From NCBI RefSeq assembly GCF_963678975.1, contig NC_089280.1, positions 35,423,008-35,487,007 on the forward strand: a stretch of 64,000 nucleotides of DNA, read 5' to 3'. This document shows positions 23,971 through 36,119 of the stretch, one piece after another. A model generated the notes under the pieces. It was not told where the DNA came from. It made no database searches and was given only the letters and a program-made list of their open reading frames with translations. The first letter of the stretch is position 1; every line of letters begins with the position of its first letter. The DNA is from Dysidea avara (lineage: Eukaryota; Porifera; Demospongiae; Dictyoceratida; Dysideidae). The translations under genes were made by a program, and so were the position numbers.

Positions 23971-24335
23971 TCTTAAATTGCAAGTTGTCTGTGGATCAAG
24001 TCAACACCTGGTCTGGAACTTTTCTCTGCATTCGACAGTGGAAATATCAATCATTATCCCACAAAGGGTTCGTAAGACCAGGTGCACTTTCACTTTCTTC
24101 ATTTGGACTTTATATGCATTAGCTTTACTGCAAGTTCCCCATGCTATGCCTAATCATAAGCACATCTCTGTGATTGATGTCAGAATATTGCATGCCAATG
24201 CTGCCATCTTCAAAGACTAAATTTTTTTGATGGAAACTAAAACCTAGTTTTATAATCTTAGACAGAAACTCTCTAAGTAATTGTGTACTTATGTAAAGAA
24301 TGCATTTTAAGGTAACCATAACAAGTAAAAGAAAC

Positions 24336-25368
24336 AATTAGGAATTTTGAACTAGAGTACGTAGGAACAATGTAGTACCCCAGTACTAAACACAAGCTGG
24401 ATATTATGTCTAATCATGGTAAAAGTGACTGGTAACTGGATGGCTGATTAACTGGGTGTCAGGATTATCAAACCTTGGTGTATTAGTGTGATATAGATCA
24501 AACTCAATACATATATGTTTGTGCATATGTTTGCCACAGTGGTGAAATGCACTCTGAAGTGTAAGGTTGAATTCCTGTTGAATATTTATAGTCTTATTGA
24601 ACGCTGTTAGAGAATGTGTTTATCATTGCCTTAACTCAATCCCTTAAATTCTGCACTAATGTATTTAGTAATTACTATAATGTTACATGAATTGATGCCT
24701 CAGGATAACTACTTTAGTACAGCAAGGGAGGCCCCTTCTCACCAGGGTATACTGGTACCATTACATGCTGCATGTCTGTAATTCACAACCACAGCAGCAC
24801 ACTGGACTTGCTGCTTATAAATTGACACCCCCCAGCATCTACAAGTATATTTTAATGTCTTAAAACTGCTGTTGCCATAATTATTTTTATCTATGCATTT
24901 TTGAGAATACTACTTCCCTATTTTGATGGATGCTTATTGCAATTTTACAAGCGAGATGGAGCTACAGTAGATGATAACAATGTTATATAAGGAGAACATT
25001 ATTTGCAATACATATGTAAACAAATAATATTATATAGCAGCATAATTTATCTCTAAGTCATGCTATTGTAGTGGTCTTACTGCACAAGCAGAGCTGCGTT
25101 AATTAGAAAGATGATTATTGTATAAATTTCTCACTTGGGGAACAAAGTTGGTTGAGGTGGTCTTCTTAAACAAGTTGTCACTACAAACAGGGTCCACTAT
25201 AGTATGTGCTGGTAGACATGTTCATTGGTTTTGCACAGTTTTTCAATGTTCCTGCAAATAAAAGTTTTCTTGTTTTTTTTCTTGTTTCACACAAGTATAG
25301 CTATATAGTGACTAGTAGAAGGTTTTATGGTGCAAGGTTATGTGAATTACAACTTGCAACAATACGCA
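24336..25368. other. No gene recognised
   Basis: AT-rich sequence between the two duplicated units. No frames or repeats were supported. Confidence 0.5.
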
Positions 25369-25794
25369 AATGGCTGCATCATTCTTGCAGTAGTCAGTCT
25401 CCTTTCTTTGCCACGTATCTGTCCATTTCTGACTTGCACATTGTTGCACACTATACATGTATATATAGCAATCCATTTATATAACTGCACTGCATACATT
25501 TAAGAGTGAGTGCTTTTATTGCTCTGTTCACCACTGCATTTTGTGTTTCTCCATTTTTGCATCTCCATAGTTAGCTAGCTATTACTCCGCTCCACATTTA
25601 CAAGAGATTATATTGCCATATTTGCTGTCTCCTGCATCATCATCATCATATGGTGCTGCCTCTATTGCGTCATTTAGCTAATATCACATTTTGAATTATA
25701 TCATTTGAATGTACTGTTTGTTTCCTTGGTTTTTATTAGATATGTAAAACATGTTGTGTAATTTCCACTATTTCTTACTTTGTGCTGTACTGTA

Positions 25795-26007
25795 CGCAAG
25801 GAAATTTTGACGTCAAAAAAAATTGACGAATTTGACAAATCAGTTTAATTCGTCAAATTGACGAATTTGACGAATCAGTTTAATTCGTCAAATTTAAATT
25901 CGTCAAATGTTTATAAGCGCTCTTAAAAGTACAGGTTTTGCCTACAATTTCTTCATTTTTGTCAACATTAATTCGTCTAATTTTTTTGACATCAAAATTT
26001 CCTTGCA
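25795..26007. mobile_element. MITE inserted into duplicated unit 2
   Basis: CGCAAGGAAATTTTGACGTC is the left end and its near inverse (GACATCAAAATTTCCTTGCA) the right, with TA on both sides (25793-25794 and 26008-26009). The left half contains repeated AATTCGTCAAATTGACGAAT palindromes. Unit 1 passes from ...CTTGTTCTG directly to TTTCATTGATG at the equivalent place (about 23470-23490), giving an empty site. Confidence 0.8.
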
Positions 26008-26180
26008 TATGGTATTGTACTATTTCAATTTCATACTATAAATGACTAAAATACATATTCATGGCCTCTGTCTGTGGTGACTGTTCTATCAGATTATTAT
26101 ATATTGCAGACATGTTCTTGCAAAACAAGTCTCTCTTTCGCCTGAATATCACACAACACTAGTCATTTTCAGGTGTACCT

Positions 26181-26465
26181 TCAGTTGGCAGTTGGAATTT
26201 TAGTGGTATGGATTGCCCTTCTAGTAGATCTTGGTGATGATAGCACTGTCTGGTCCCCAGGATCTGTCTGTTGTCTGACAGGATGAGCAGGCAAGGTTGA
26301 TCTTGTAAGCATTGGGTTGGATAATGGTACTCTACAGCCTGTTTGGTAATGTTCTGTATACTTTATCAATCCACGACTCTTCATTGCTTGAAGATCGACC
26401 CACTGTCCCTTCTTTAGCTGGTATGCCTTCTGTTTGGTGTAGGCTCTCTTGTTAGCCATATGCAT
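26181..26465 (-). CDS. Exon-like frame, best copy of SPRSTR module
   Basis: Open for about 94 codons, with a basic first half (ANKRAYTKQKAYQLKKGQW), a central YTEHYQTGCRVPLSNP, then PVRQQTDPGDQ and SSPRSTRRA. The frame opens past the two available ATGs toward YNYKNHVWNN, so it may be an internal exon. The plus-strand blocks at 42.6-42.9 and 45.1 kb carry similar KR.Y and QTDPGDQ..SSPRSTRR pieces. Composition (basic, then Ser/Pro/Arg) suits a cytoplasmic tail or linker, which is inference; no domain recognised. Confidence 0.45.
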   Translation of the reverse strand: MHMANKRAYTKQKAYQLKKGQWVDLQAMKSRGLIKYTEHYQTGCRVPLSNPMLTRSTLPAHPVRQQTDPGDQTVLSSPRSTRRAIHTTKIPTAN

Positions 26466-26780
26466 GTTGTTCCAGACATGATTCTTGTAGTTGTACTAGC
26501 CTCCTTAAATTTCAAGTTGTCAAATCTGGGATTTTTATCTGCATTCAACAGTTTTAATGTGGAACTATTAATTACTATTTTACTAAGGGCTCATACGACC
26601 AAGTGTATTTTCTTCACTTGGACTTTGTATGTACTAATTTAATGTTGCAGGCTCCCTATGTTGCTTCCAATCACATGCACATCTATATAGTTAATGTCGG
26701 ACTACTGCATGCCAAATTGAATGCTGCCATCTTCAAAAACTTAATTTTTTTTATTGGAACTAAGCCTAACTAGTTTATAA

Positions 26781-27661
26781 TCTTAAACAGAAACTCTCTA
26801 CCCAACTTGTATTGTCAAAAGACATTCTAAAGTTCCTGTGGAATTCATTTTGTCATCATGCAGTAATGGGTACTTGTCCATGAAAAACTTGCAATCGATT
26901 CTAAAATAAATAATCTTATATCAAAGAAATTGTACTACTTGCAATATAAAACAACAGCACAGCATATATAATAAAGATGAAGACTTCACTTTAAACAAGT
27001 AGATATGGTTCCAAAAGATTTTGCCCTTAAAAGAGAGAAGTCTCTTTATCGTATGCGGTGAATACCTTGGTCCAAAAGTGTCCTGTTGTAGAGAGGTATA
27101 CCACTGCACATAAAACTGGCATTGTAAAGTAGCCACGATCATTTGGTTTAATCACTGGTTTGATAATTATGAAGATACAATATTGTGGAAAGAGGACATT
27201 GCTTAAACTTTTGTGGTTGAATAATTAGAAAAAATAGTTGACTGACACCAGTTTGTGAGTAACAGTGGTTAAAATCTCCACTAAGGCAATGATAATCCTG
27301 TAACATGTCTCTATTGTGAGGCTTCTCAGTGCAACGGCATTCATATTTGGTGTTGATGGATAGTCAAAGTTTTATAGAATACTTAAGCATCAAAATTAAT
27401 TCAACATTCATTCATATTCTAAACTATAAAACATTTGTCTGTTGTAGATCTTCTCTTAGCTTCATGCAATGGTGTGCTACTTTGGTTGCAAAAATGCGAT
27501 ATTCAGTTTTAGAGCAAATTTACTGTCCTGTAAACAATCAATGTAAAATATTTGACATTTTTGAGAGTCTGTCACTGTACAATTGTCCTAGTGTTCATCA
27601 TCAGAGTCACACAGTGACTTTGAGGATGACAACTAGCCCAACTCAATATGTCACATGTGTT
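26781..27661. other. No gene recognised
   Basis: The frame 27329-27703 (plus) starts at GTG and has no recognisable similarity; its end overlaps the hairpin at 27662-27746. Confidence 0.45.
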
Positions 27662-27746
27662 ACTAACATAGTCCTGGGTATCAACTCTTGTAAAGGTCAC
27701 TGAATTGTGTGACCTTGAGAGTTGATATCTGGCTAGCTATGTTAAC
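27662..27746. repeat. Long hairpin
   Basis: The arms (about 27662-27700 and 27708-27746) pair over most of 39 bp: ACTAACATAG...TATCAACTCTTG...AAGGTCAC against GTGACCTTGAGAGTTGATA...CTATGTTAAC, with a 7-base loop. It may be a tiny foldback transposon. No coding potential. Confidence 0.65.
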
Positions 27747-27999
27747 AAATTTTGTGAAATTGTTTAGTCACAGTTACATTGCTTTTTTAAAATCAGACCT
27801 ACCTTGAGTTGCATAAGAATTTGTACGTACATCAAGCAATAGCCAGCAAAATGACAGTTGTATTTTTTCACTACATTTAGTATCTAGACAAATAGTTGAA
27901 AACAGGTCTTGCTTGATGGGTGTATTGAATCCTTTATGGTAGACTATATAGTTCCTTTCCTAGCAAATGTACTTGGCAACACTGTTAGCTCCACACGCA

Positions 28000-28570
28000 G
28001 AGAATCACTAGTACTTTTGTTTAGTACATACGTATACCTTTTGAGCTCTATTTATTAAGAAATCTCCAGTAGAGTGCTTTGGATTCTGTGATGTACTAGC
28101 TTTAAAAAGAATTTTTGGTATGGCACTTTGTCAAAAACTTAGAATATGACATCAATCCGTGTCCCGGAGTCAATGTACAAAGAAAGATCTTCAGTGGTAG
28201 TGAGAAGTTGGATGACACAAAAGTGGTGGTTTCTAAATCTGTGCTGATAACTAGTAAATAGCTGTTAAATGCTTAAATATATATAATTATAAATGACATG
28301 TTCAAATATCTTGCATGGGATACATGTTAGTGAGGTGGGACAATAATTTGTAGAGCTTGTACAATCACCTTTCTTGGGACTACTGAGCTTGCTTCCATTC
28401 TGAAGGAAATTTATGTTGTTTCAGCGAAGCTTGATACAAAACAGTGAGTATTGGTGCTACATTTAGAGCAGTTTCTTTAAACTTGAAGAGATTCCATTCA
28501 GGCCACAAGCTTTGTTTGCATTGATATGTTTGGGTGTCACGGTTTACGTAGAAGGATGGCTAATGAATTT
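28000..28570 (-). pseudogene. LINE reverse transcriptase fragment (N-terminal RT)
   Basis: The minus strand reads KKGDCTSSTNYCPTSLTCIP followed by CKIFEHVIYNY, the conserved KKGD...NYRPISLTS...KxLExxI start of CR1/L2/jockey-type LINE RT. Upstream is CGLNGISS, matching the S/CGPDGIS motif. Downstream, DLSLYIDSGTRIDVIF and FDKVP mark the FSKAFD region, broken by a stop. Several frame changes; no catalytic DD box remains. Confidence 0.75.
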
Positions 28571-31500
28571 GCTAATAAGATAAATAAATCGTTGTGCTAT
28601 GCAAGCCCTCAAACAGCAAAAGATTTTCTATAGTGCAACAGCGTATCGTATATTTAAAAAATCATGAAACTGCATAAGCACTTTGACATGATTCTTCCTC
28701 ATTTGCAGAGAGATGACAGACATTGAGAGTCTCCTTGTAAGTGCTATGGTTCAATGGTGATGAACAGAGCTATGAATACACTCATATATATATACACAAG
28801 TTATATATTCACACACAAACTTTAATGTCTCACACACTTATCACACTTGCTTTTCAATGCATGCAGCTATGAAGTGAGAAGTGTACTGGCATATATGTAC
28901 CAAAAACGTACATGATCAAATGTATGTGGAGATTGTGGATGGATTTGCACTACAAGTACAAGTCAGGCTTTACCTTTGTCACACAGAGCAAAGCTTTGCT
29001 ATCTACACACAATTCTGGATAGTATATAAAGCTATCATGGCCAGATGTTTTATGTAGTGTTGTGTGGTGTTACTGCTAGACTGGCATTGCTATTGCTTAA
29101 AATACAACAGCTCTTAAGTCCAACAAGCTGCAGCTTTCTTTTTTTGTTAAAAAAAGCAGAGCTTATAATACCTTAGTACATAGTAAATCTACAATTTGTC
29201 CAATGTACACCCAATACGTTTTAAAAGAATTAGTGTTAATAGCTATAGCTAAACCACCATATGTTTTAAATAGCACTGGAGTTACTATTGAGATACTCTG
29301 CTTTAAAAGGCAACAACTCTACACTCATGTGTTTACCTTGATACAACACTGGGTCCTTGTGTTGGGTCTCCATACATTGGAGTTCTGAGCTCTTGAAACT
29401 TCTTGTACTCTATCAAACTATTGAGGGAATTTCATGCAGTCCTCCTCCATATTTTCCTCTGGGTCCAAAAAAAAAACAATGTAACACTAAAAAATTCATC
29501 TTTGGATTCTGGTTTAATTAATTAATTATTTTTGGTACATTGTACAAATGGTTAAGACAATTGTCTATATACCAACTCCCTTATTACAGAAAGTGCATGT
29601 ACTCCACGAACAATACTTGCAATGTGTGTAGTTTTTGCACTAACTCATTGACTCACTACATGACTGTGTGTCATTGGAAAATAGTACTACTACACTGCCA
29701 TTAAGTGGGGGTGGGGCATCTACAATATACTAGCCACACACCCCAAAACTTCTAATGAAAAGCTAAAATCTCTTCTACATATTCTCTACTAGCCAGTACT
29801 AGTATCTGGCTTGTCTACTGAATGTATCACTTTGAGTAGCGTTGCTGTGTGTGCTTTATGTAATTATAACATTAGTGCATTAATTGGGGTGCAGCATCTA
29901 TAGCATCATAACCACACTCCTAAATCTGTGCAACTACCCTATATGGTAACTGGTGCCATGTTCTTACTTACCTACTAGCGCAAGCATCTTGGCTGTATGC
30001 ACCACTTGTGAGCTGCAGATACCTGTAATAGAGCAGCATAAATCTGACTATCTTGTCATTTTACACAAAATTGACATGACACTAGGCCAGACTAGCCTTC
30101 CAACTGATCAAAGTTTGCACCATATCTGAGAAACAAACAGAAGAAAAAAATATACTTATAATTGGGCTTCCATAAACAAGTAAAAATTGTTATTTATTTT
30201 GCCCATTCTTTGCATGTTACCACCTTCCATTGTTTCAGTAATGTGCATACATATATACTGCTCACGACATTGTGATTAGAAATGTGGAGTGGAAGAGAAT
30301 GCCAAATAAAATAATATAAAGAAGGTTGTAAATCTTTCAACTGGAGTATAAAACTTTTATTAGCTAAGAATTTTCATGTGTACAGTTCATGATCACATGC
30401 TGTCTTGTACGTAATGACATTCAAAGAATGACTGATACAATTATGATAGGGAGGCCGATAATGTCAGCCTAATTTCTATCCCATATTTTGGCATTGAGTG
30501 AGATGGCACAAACACGAGACGATTTGTGCCCCCTTTGCAGTTTATTCAATTATTTTTTTGTGAAATCTTACGTGTACAGTGGTTTGGAAAATCAATTATT
30601 ATTATTTACGTAACAAGGACCTTCAAGAAGGACTATCTGGTTTAAGATGTTTTTCACATTCAACCGAGCTTCAATGTCTCCCTACTATATTCAAGCTTTC
30701 AAGCTTCTTTAATGGATTCAGAAGGCTGTATATTTGCACATACCTGTAATTATTCACTTCATTTCCTTATATTTTAGCTGGACTGATACTGCTGATTACC
30801 AGGAGCCTTAAGCACACCATATGGTACTTTTGGGCACATAGAAGAAAATAAATGATAAAAGCAAGGAGACAATCATTTAGGAGTATCAATTAGGGACAGG
30901 TTCCTAGGCATCAATTCCTAACAATATGGCTGAAGACAAGTGAAGAGACACATGAAGGGTGTTTTAAAGCTGTTGCTTTTTGGCAGACAATTTTTGTACG
31001 GTTAATTTTTCTGTTTGAAAAAATAATTCTTATTTTAGTTTCTTCATAGATGTATGGGTGCCATTAGGGCCAGTATAATACAAGTACAAATGCTTCAAAA
31101 CAGGTAGTGCTTTAAAATAACTAAATGAAGTGTATGTATACTGAATGTGTAAGTCAAGGTGAGTGTATGTATGTAGTGTGTTTTTAATGGGATACTTCTT
31201 GTCCCTGGGGGATATCTCTCATGGAAAATTAGTGGAGGATGAATATTAATGCTCCAATAGGGATGAAGACTGATCCTTAGACAAGTGGAAGAAGTGAAGT
31301 ATGGATGAATGAATAAAAGTTTTACTGTCAGCACTTTACAGGGAAATATTCTCACCCACCACAGCTTCATTACATGAGCAAAAAAAAAGACCGGAAGCAT
31401 CAACTACAAACACACAAATTCCTTGTATACATAAGGGCAGTGCTATGATGATGCAGAAGCTTTGCTACTTCTTGGAAACAGAACTATCACAGGAGTAGTA

Positions 31501-31644
31501 AACGAATTGTGTGTAACAACAAGGTATGGAAAAGTACCACATGCTAAATAAGTTAGTGTTATTCATTTACTAGAAGTATTTTATAGAAGTGCTAATGAAA
31601 TGGTCAGTAGAAATGTAGTATGTGCAGTGTATTTGTGTGTGTGG
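28571..31644. other. No gene recognised
   Basis: Three kilobases of AT-rich sequence. The frames 29203-29388 (plus) and 31095-31403 (minus) show no known motif or paired splice sites. No inverted repeats of note were found by eye. Confidence 0.45.
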
Positions 31645-31835
31645 GAGTGAGTGAGTGAGTGAGTGAGTGAGTGAGTGAGTGAGTGAGTGAGTGAGTGAGT
31701 GAGTGAGTGAGTGAGTGAGTGAGTGAGTGAGTGAGTGAGTGAGTGAGTGAGTGAGTGAGTGAGTGAGTGAGTGAGTGAGTGAGTGAGTGAGTGAGTGAGT
31801 GAGTGAGTGAGTGAGTGAGTGAGTGAGTGAGTGAG
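31645..31835. repeat. (GAGT)n microsatellite, ~48 copies
   Basis: About 191 bp of pure GAGT tetranucleotides. The long minus-strand frames reading LTHS repeats are artefacts of it. Confidence 0.97.
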
Positions 31836-31968
31836 GTGAGATGCATAAAAAGCTAATAACAATAAGGTGTACATTAACTAAGAAATATGGTATACAGTTT
31901 TATTTTATGTTTTGCTTTCAAACTAAGGCTTTTTGCTAAAACAGATGTGTACATCTTGCAGTACATCA

Positions 31969-31970
<2 letters not shown>

Positions 31971-32044
<74 letters not shown>

Positions 32045-32220
32045 CACACACAACACACACAACACACACAACACACACAACACACACAACACACACAACA
32101 CACACAACACACACAACACACACAACACACACATATGCACACACACACCACACGCACGCACACTGCACACTGCACACACGCGCACTACACACTGCACACA
32201 CGCGCACACAAACACACACA
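31971..32220. repeat. (AC)n array and 9-bp minisatellite
   Basis: About 36 perfect AC units (31971-32042) pass into roughly ten copies of a 9-bp unit AACACACAC, then into degenerate CACGCACGC/GCACTACACACT sequence. The open frames on both strands (HTHT, HNT, VCVC, CVL proteins) are translations of this array. The right part belongs to the 501-bp tandem duplication. Confidence 0.95.
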
Positions 32221-33090
32221 CACTACTATACAACACACACCACACTACTTATGCAGCTATATGTAAATGCCCTACACTTGATGCACTTTTTACACAGCAT
32301 GGCTTGAATGCTAGCTACCATGGACTCTCCTTCTGAAAATGCCTTTTGCTTCCTCTACTGGGAAAGTCTCAGTATCATGTGTTGGCCTTAACTAACAGAC
32401 AATGTCAAAATTTGTTAACAGTGCACCAGATTCAATTTCATGATGGCTAAATGTTCTTGGGAGCATGCACTCAGACTGGTCACACTTTTAAATTTACTTA
32501 GCCAGTGTCCTCTTTCAGTATCTTCTGAATAATGTATCAAAATTCTAGAAAAATCACTGCTCATGGTTTTTTTTGCAGGTCTACTACACACACACACAAC
32601 ACACACAACACACACATATGCACACATATGCACACACACACCACACGCACGCGCACTGCACACACGCGCACTACACACACGCGCACTACACACTGCACAC
32701 ACGCGCACACAAACACACACACACTACTATACAACACACACCACACTACTTATGCAGCTATATGTAAATGCCCTACACTTGATGCACTTTTTACACAGCA
32801 TGGCTTGAATGCTAGCTACCATGGACTCTCCTTCTGAAAATGCCTTTTGCTTCCTCTACTGGGAAAGTCTCAGTATCATGTGTTGGCCTTAACTAACAGA
32901 CAATGTCAAAATTTGTTAACAGTGCACCAGATTCAATTTCATGATGGCTAAATGTTCTTGGGAGCATGCACTCAGACTGGTCACACTTTTAAATTTACTT
33001 AGCCAGTGTCCTCTTTCAGTATCTTCTGAATAATGTATCAAAATTCTAGAAAAATCACTGCTCATGGTTTTTTTTTGCAGGTCTACTACA
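32130..33090. repeat. Recent 501-bp tandem duplication
   Basis: The sequence from CACTACTATACAAC (32221) through ...TTTGCAGGTCTACTACACA (about 32590) recurs at 32722-33089. The period is exactly 501 bp and the only difference I find over ~360 bp of unique sequence is one T in a poly-T run (8 versus 9). Differences are otherwise confined to the AC-rich lead. It is either a very young duplication or an assembly duplicate. The unit has a TTTTTTTTGCAG|GT acceptor-like end but no ORF beyond 30 codons outside the microsatellite. Confidence 0.9.
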
Positions 33091-33480
33091 CAACAGACTG
33101 GTGACCCACAATTGGTAGCTAACTGAGGCATCACTGCATGGACCATATATTAGTATGTTCATTCTTCCTTTACATGTCTAACTTATGATTCCTTTAACAA
33201 CAGATTCAATATTGATAAAAAGTGGGGTATACAAAACAGGATTGAGTAGAAAGCAGACAGGCCTGGAAGAGACATTCAGCAGTGCTATATTCAATGTCTA
33301 CTACTGTACAACAAAGATTATGCACACAATACAGTATTGCTACAAATATCTATGTACATATTTCATTGGAGTGATGATATATTACAACTATTATTTAGTC
33401 TATATATAATTGCACAAAAATAGCCAAGCTGTGAAAAATGGTGAGCCTAAAAAACCTGGGTGAAAAAGTTGTGAAATCAA
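33091..33480. other. No gene recognised
   Basis: A short AT-rich spacer after the tandem duplication; the frame 33185-33409 has no recognisable feature. Confidence 0.5.
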
Positions 33481-33481
33481 A

Positions 33482-34450
33482 TTATTTATTATAAATTTTT
33501 CCAAAAGGTTGTACAAAAGGACAAGCCTGTAAATGTACTCCCCACAAACACACACATACAGACACCACAAAAACAATAAAACCACTAGGACTAAGGGGAC
33601 AAAACAATAGGATTGTACAAAACAACATAAACACCTTAATAATAATACACAAAAAAACAGAAAAGAAAACGATGGAGGGCTGAACGGACTTTTTAATCTG
33701 CAGAATGATATGAGGTAAAGAGTTCCTCAAAAATGGGCTGTTGACAAAGAAAGAATAACGAAAAGAATTAATAGGAGAAGTAACAGGCTAAATAGATAGA
33801 GGATGTGATCTTGTAGGAACTTTAGACAACTGAAAATATTCACGAAAAGGTAATGAATTCCTGTGGTGAAGACTATCATGAATACAACAAATGGAGAAGA
33901 CAAGTAGCTATGATGTTGTTGGATAGAAGGCCAGTTTAACTCTTGCATGCAGCTAGGCATCAGAAGATTTGCTCCAACCATATGATGAAGGAATTCACCT
34001 GCTGTTGGAAGCCCAATGGGCAGCTTTTTGCTGTACTAATTTTAAAACATTAACGTTCTAGCAGTGTGAGAATGCCAAACAGGGCAGGAATACTCTAGCA
34101 CAGGGTAGACAATGCATTTGTAAGCAGTAGATTTAGAATCATTGAATAAACAGTGATGAAGAAAGTTACGTGATCTTGTAGCTTTGGCTGAAATGTATTT
34201 ACAATGTTCATTACAATTAAGCTTTGAGTCAATGAGAACACCAAGGTATTGAACAGCAGGGTGGTGTGAAATAACGGATGAATCTAGATGATATGATGGT
34301 AAAATTGGGGAACGTTTGTTGGAAATTACAATGCCGTCACACTTGAGATGCAACAGCCACTTTTTGCCCTACTGAGCTATGCAATGATGTTAATGCTAAA
34401 ATTTCTTCAGACTTTGAGAGATACCAGTGGGGTGAACAACATTGTTAATA
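33482..34450 (-). pseudogene. LINE fragment: RT thumb and C-terminal tail
   Basis: On the minus strand: GKKWLLHLKCDG (an upstream TAG breaks the preceding helix), then VQYLGVLIDSKLN, HCKYISAKATRSRNFL and YPVLEYSCPVW. These match the YLGV.I...L.W..H...I..KA.......LVRPILEYAS.VW stretch after the RT palm in CR1/L2-type LINEs. Lower coordinates continue in other frames with NWPSIQQHHSYLSS and a decayed N-S-L-P tail, so the copy reaches about 33482. The catalytic palm is absent. At least two frameshifts. Confidence 0.8.
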
Positions 34451-34759
34451 ATAACAGCATGGGTATGGATTATGGTGGTTCATGTTCATAAAAAGTGCTA
34501 TAGTTTTACAAGGATGCTTTATTATTATTATGTAGTTATTGTTGTATGGTTGTTTTATTACAGTACTAGCATTGGTACCTGCCCTATGTGTAGGACCATC
34601 TCCACATTAAACATTTTAATGCCACGAAGAGGGACTAAGCATTATAAACACCAGCACTGCTAATGTAGCTATGTAGGGTACATGGTGATGTAACATTTTT
34701 TAAAGAGCATGAGGTTTTCTTATGTCATTAATGATGCAAAACACTAAAGTTTATTGTTT
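34451..34759. other. No gene recognised
   Basis: The frame 34442-34663 includes CPMCRT, which resembles a single metal-binding pair, but nothing else supports a zinc-binding domain. Confidence 0.4.
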
Positions 34760-34862
34760 GTGGTTTTGACAGGAATGTAGTTTAATTATTCAGTGCATCT
34801 TCCCTACCAGTGACTTCAACGTGCTGTATAGAACAAACGAAACCTTTGCTGCTTTACATGAG
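34760..34862. repeat. SINE-body-like repeat, copy 1
   Basis: The phrase TGTGGTTTTGACAGGAATGTAG, a CTTCCCTACCAGTG segment, and GCTGTATAGAAC..ACGAA recur at 35905-35975 and, more diverged, at 36225-36300. In those two copies a tRNA-like segment lies just to the left; here it is absent or unrecognisable. Confidence 0.6.
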
Positions 34863-35821
34863 AACTAATGCAACAATAATTAATATATTGGGAACCAAGC
34901 ATAAATATTAGTGTCCTATATTTGCTGTGTAGCATGTATGTCGATAGTGCTTTAAAGTACATGATCCTTATGCAGTACATAATAATTTATAGTGAAGCAT
35001 GCATGCAAGGCTAGCTAATTAGTTAAACTGCATGCGAGCTAAGGCAATTGTATACAGTATACCCTACATTACATACAGGTTGTGTACACACGGTACAGTT
35101 TCAGTTTCTACATTTTGATGTTTACCTTACCGACTGTCACAAAGAGAAATGAACTTGAGCATAATTTAAAGTCAACACAATTTGCAGTTATAGTTACTGC
35201 ATGGCAAGCAAAAGTTCAGAACTTGTCCTATGCACTTTCAGTTCTGATGTTGCAGTGACACATATACCTCTTGCCATACAAAAACCCAGTTTTGAAACAC
35301 CTGCAGTGTAATTGACCAATAAGGTAATGTATGAATCTTTAGAGTGAAAGCATGTAAGCAGGATAGTGAAACAGTTGTGCCAGGTCAGATGCAGTTCCTC
35401 GGTGTAAACTATGGATCTGCATGGTTCCAGTATTATCATTTTTCAGATGCACAGTAGTATTTGTTCAATAATGCAAGCTGCCTATTACTACAGCAGTATT
35501 GAGGTAAGTCTGAACAAACAGTTTTTCATGTCAGTGCACACCTACGTGCTTAAAACAAAGATGTAGATATTCTGGATACTGGTGAAAGAAGCTTTTACCT
35601 ACTCTAATACAACACACTGGACCAACACACAGATGGACAAATATGTTGGCAATTTGTCTGCCCTGTCCCAAAAGTGCTATAAGAGTCCCTATTATTTGAG
35701 GTAATTCAGTGCCAGTGCTGAAAAACTGATCATAAGAGTTTGTAGATGAAGACTTGCATGGAACAGATAGAGCAAAAAGGTGCATCAAAAAGGTCCCAAA
35801 AGTGAAAAAAAAAGTTATGAC
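34863..35821. other. No gene recognised
   Basis: The minus frames 35194-35439 and 35531-35788 have no known similarity or splice context. Confidence 0.45.
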
Positions 35822-36010
35822 CTAGGCGGGGATTGAACCCTGGCTGGTTATAATAACTTGGGGTTAAGGGAGGTGCACAAATCGCCACAGTTGTTTATCA
35901 GTGGTTTTGACAGGAATGTAGCTCAACTTTTCAGTGATCCTTCCCTACACCAGTGCCTTCATCGCCCTATAAAGAGCGAACAAAAGCACGTATTGATTTG
36001 CTACAACAAC
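35822..36010 (-). repeat. tRNA-derived SINE remnant, copy 2
   Basis: The minus strand contains CCAGGGTTCAATCCCCG at 35826-35843, matching the B box/T-arm consensus GGTTCRANNCC, followed by a run of T after CCTAGGTCATAAC, as a Pol III terminator would be. The adjoining body (35900-36010) is shared with the other copies. The anticodon arm cannot be folded convincingly. Likely a SINE head, not a working tRNA. Confidence 0.55.
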
Positions 36011-36119
36011 ACTCGAGTTGCCAGATGATGGGCGTTTAATTTCGCTAAAGTCCCGCCTCGATACGTGCTTTGCATGCCAAGATATGATGAGCTAAAAGTC
36101 GTGTTTTAAAAAGGTGTTC

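Larger units (their letters stand above)
22840..24335 (-). repeat. Duplicated unit 1
   Basis: Homologous in order to 25369-26780. Shared pieces include ATTCTTGCAGT...GTCTCC, TCTGTTCACCACTGCATTTT, CATCATCATA.GGTGCTG, TGACTGTTCTAT.AGA and a segment ending GTTGTACTAGCCT. Minus-strand exon-like sequence is recognisable (about 23640-23970 and 24125-24240) but carries stops compared with unit 2. It contains a MITE (22966-23193) that unit 2 lacks. Confidence 0.7.
25369..26780 (-). repeat. Duplicated unit 2
   Basis: Partner of 22840-24335 at an offset of about 2.5 kb. It retains the longest open exon-like frame of the pair (26181-26465) and contains its own MITE (25795-26007) that unit 1 lacks. Confidence 0.7.

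Noticed and set aside
27329-27703. 124-codon plus ORF as a gene
   Set aside because: It starts at GTG, its end runs into a hairpin repeat, there are no splice sites, and composition resembles translated AT-rich spacer.
31645-32130. Direct repeats that could suggest a CRISPR array
   Set aside because: Units are 2-9 bp with no unique spacers, and the genome is eukaryotic.
31581-32336. Long open frames reading LTHS, HTHT, HNT, VCVC and CVL repeats on both strands
   Set aside because: They are translations of GAGT, AC and AACACACAC arrays; period-matched repeats stay open by chance.
34561-34663. Zinc finger or RING in the frame with CPMCRT
   Set aside because: Only one CxxC pair; no further ligands at suitable spacing.
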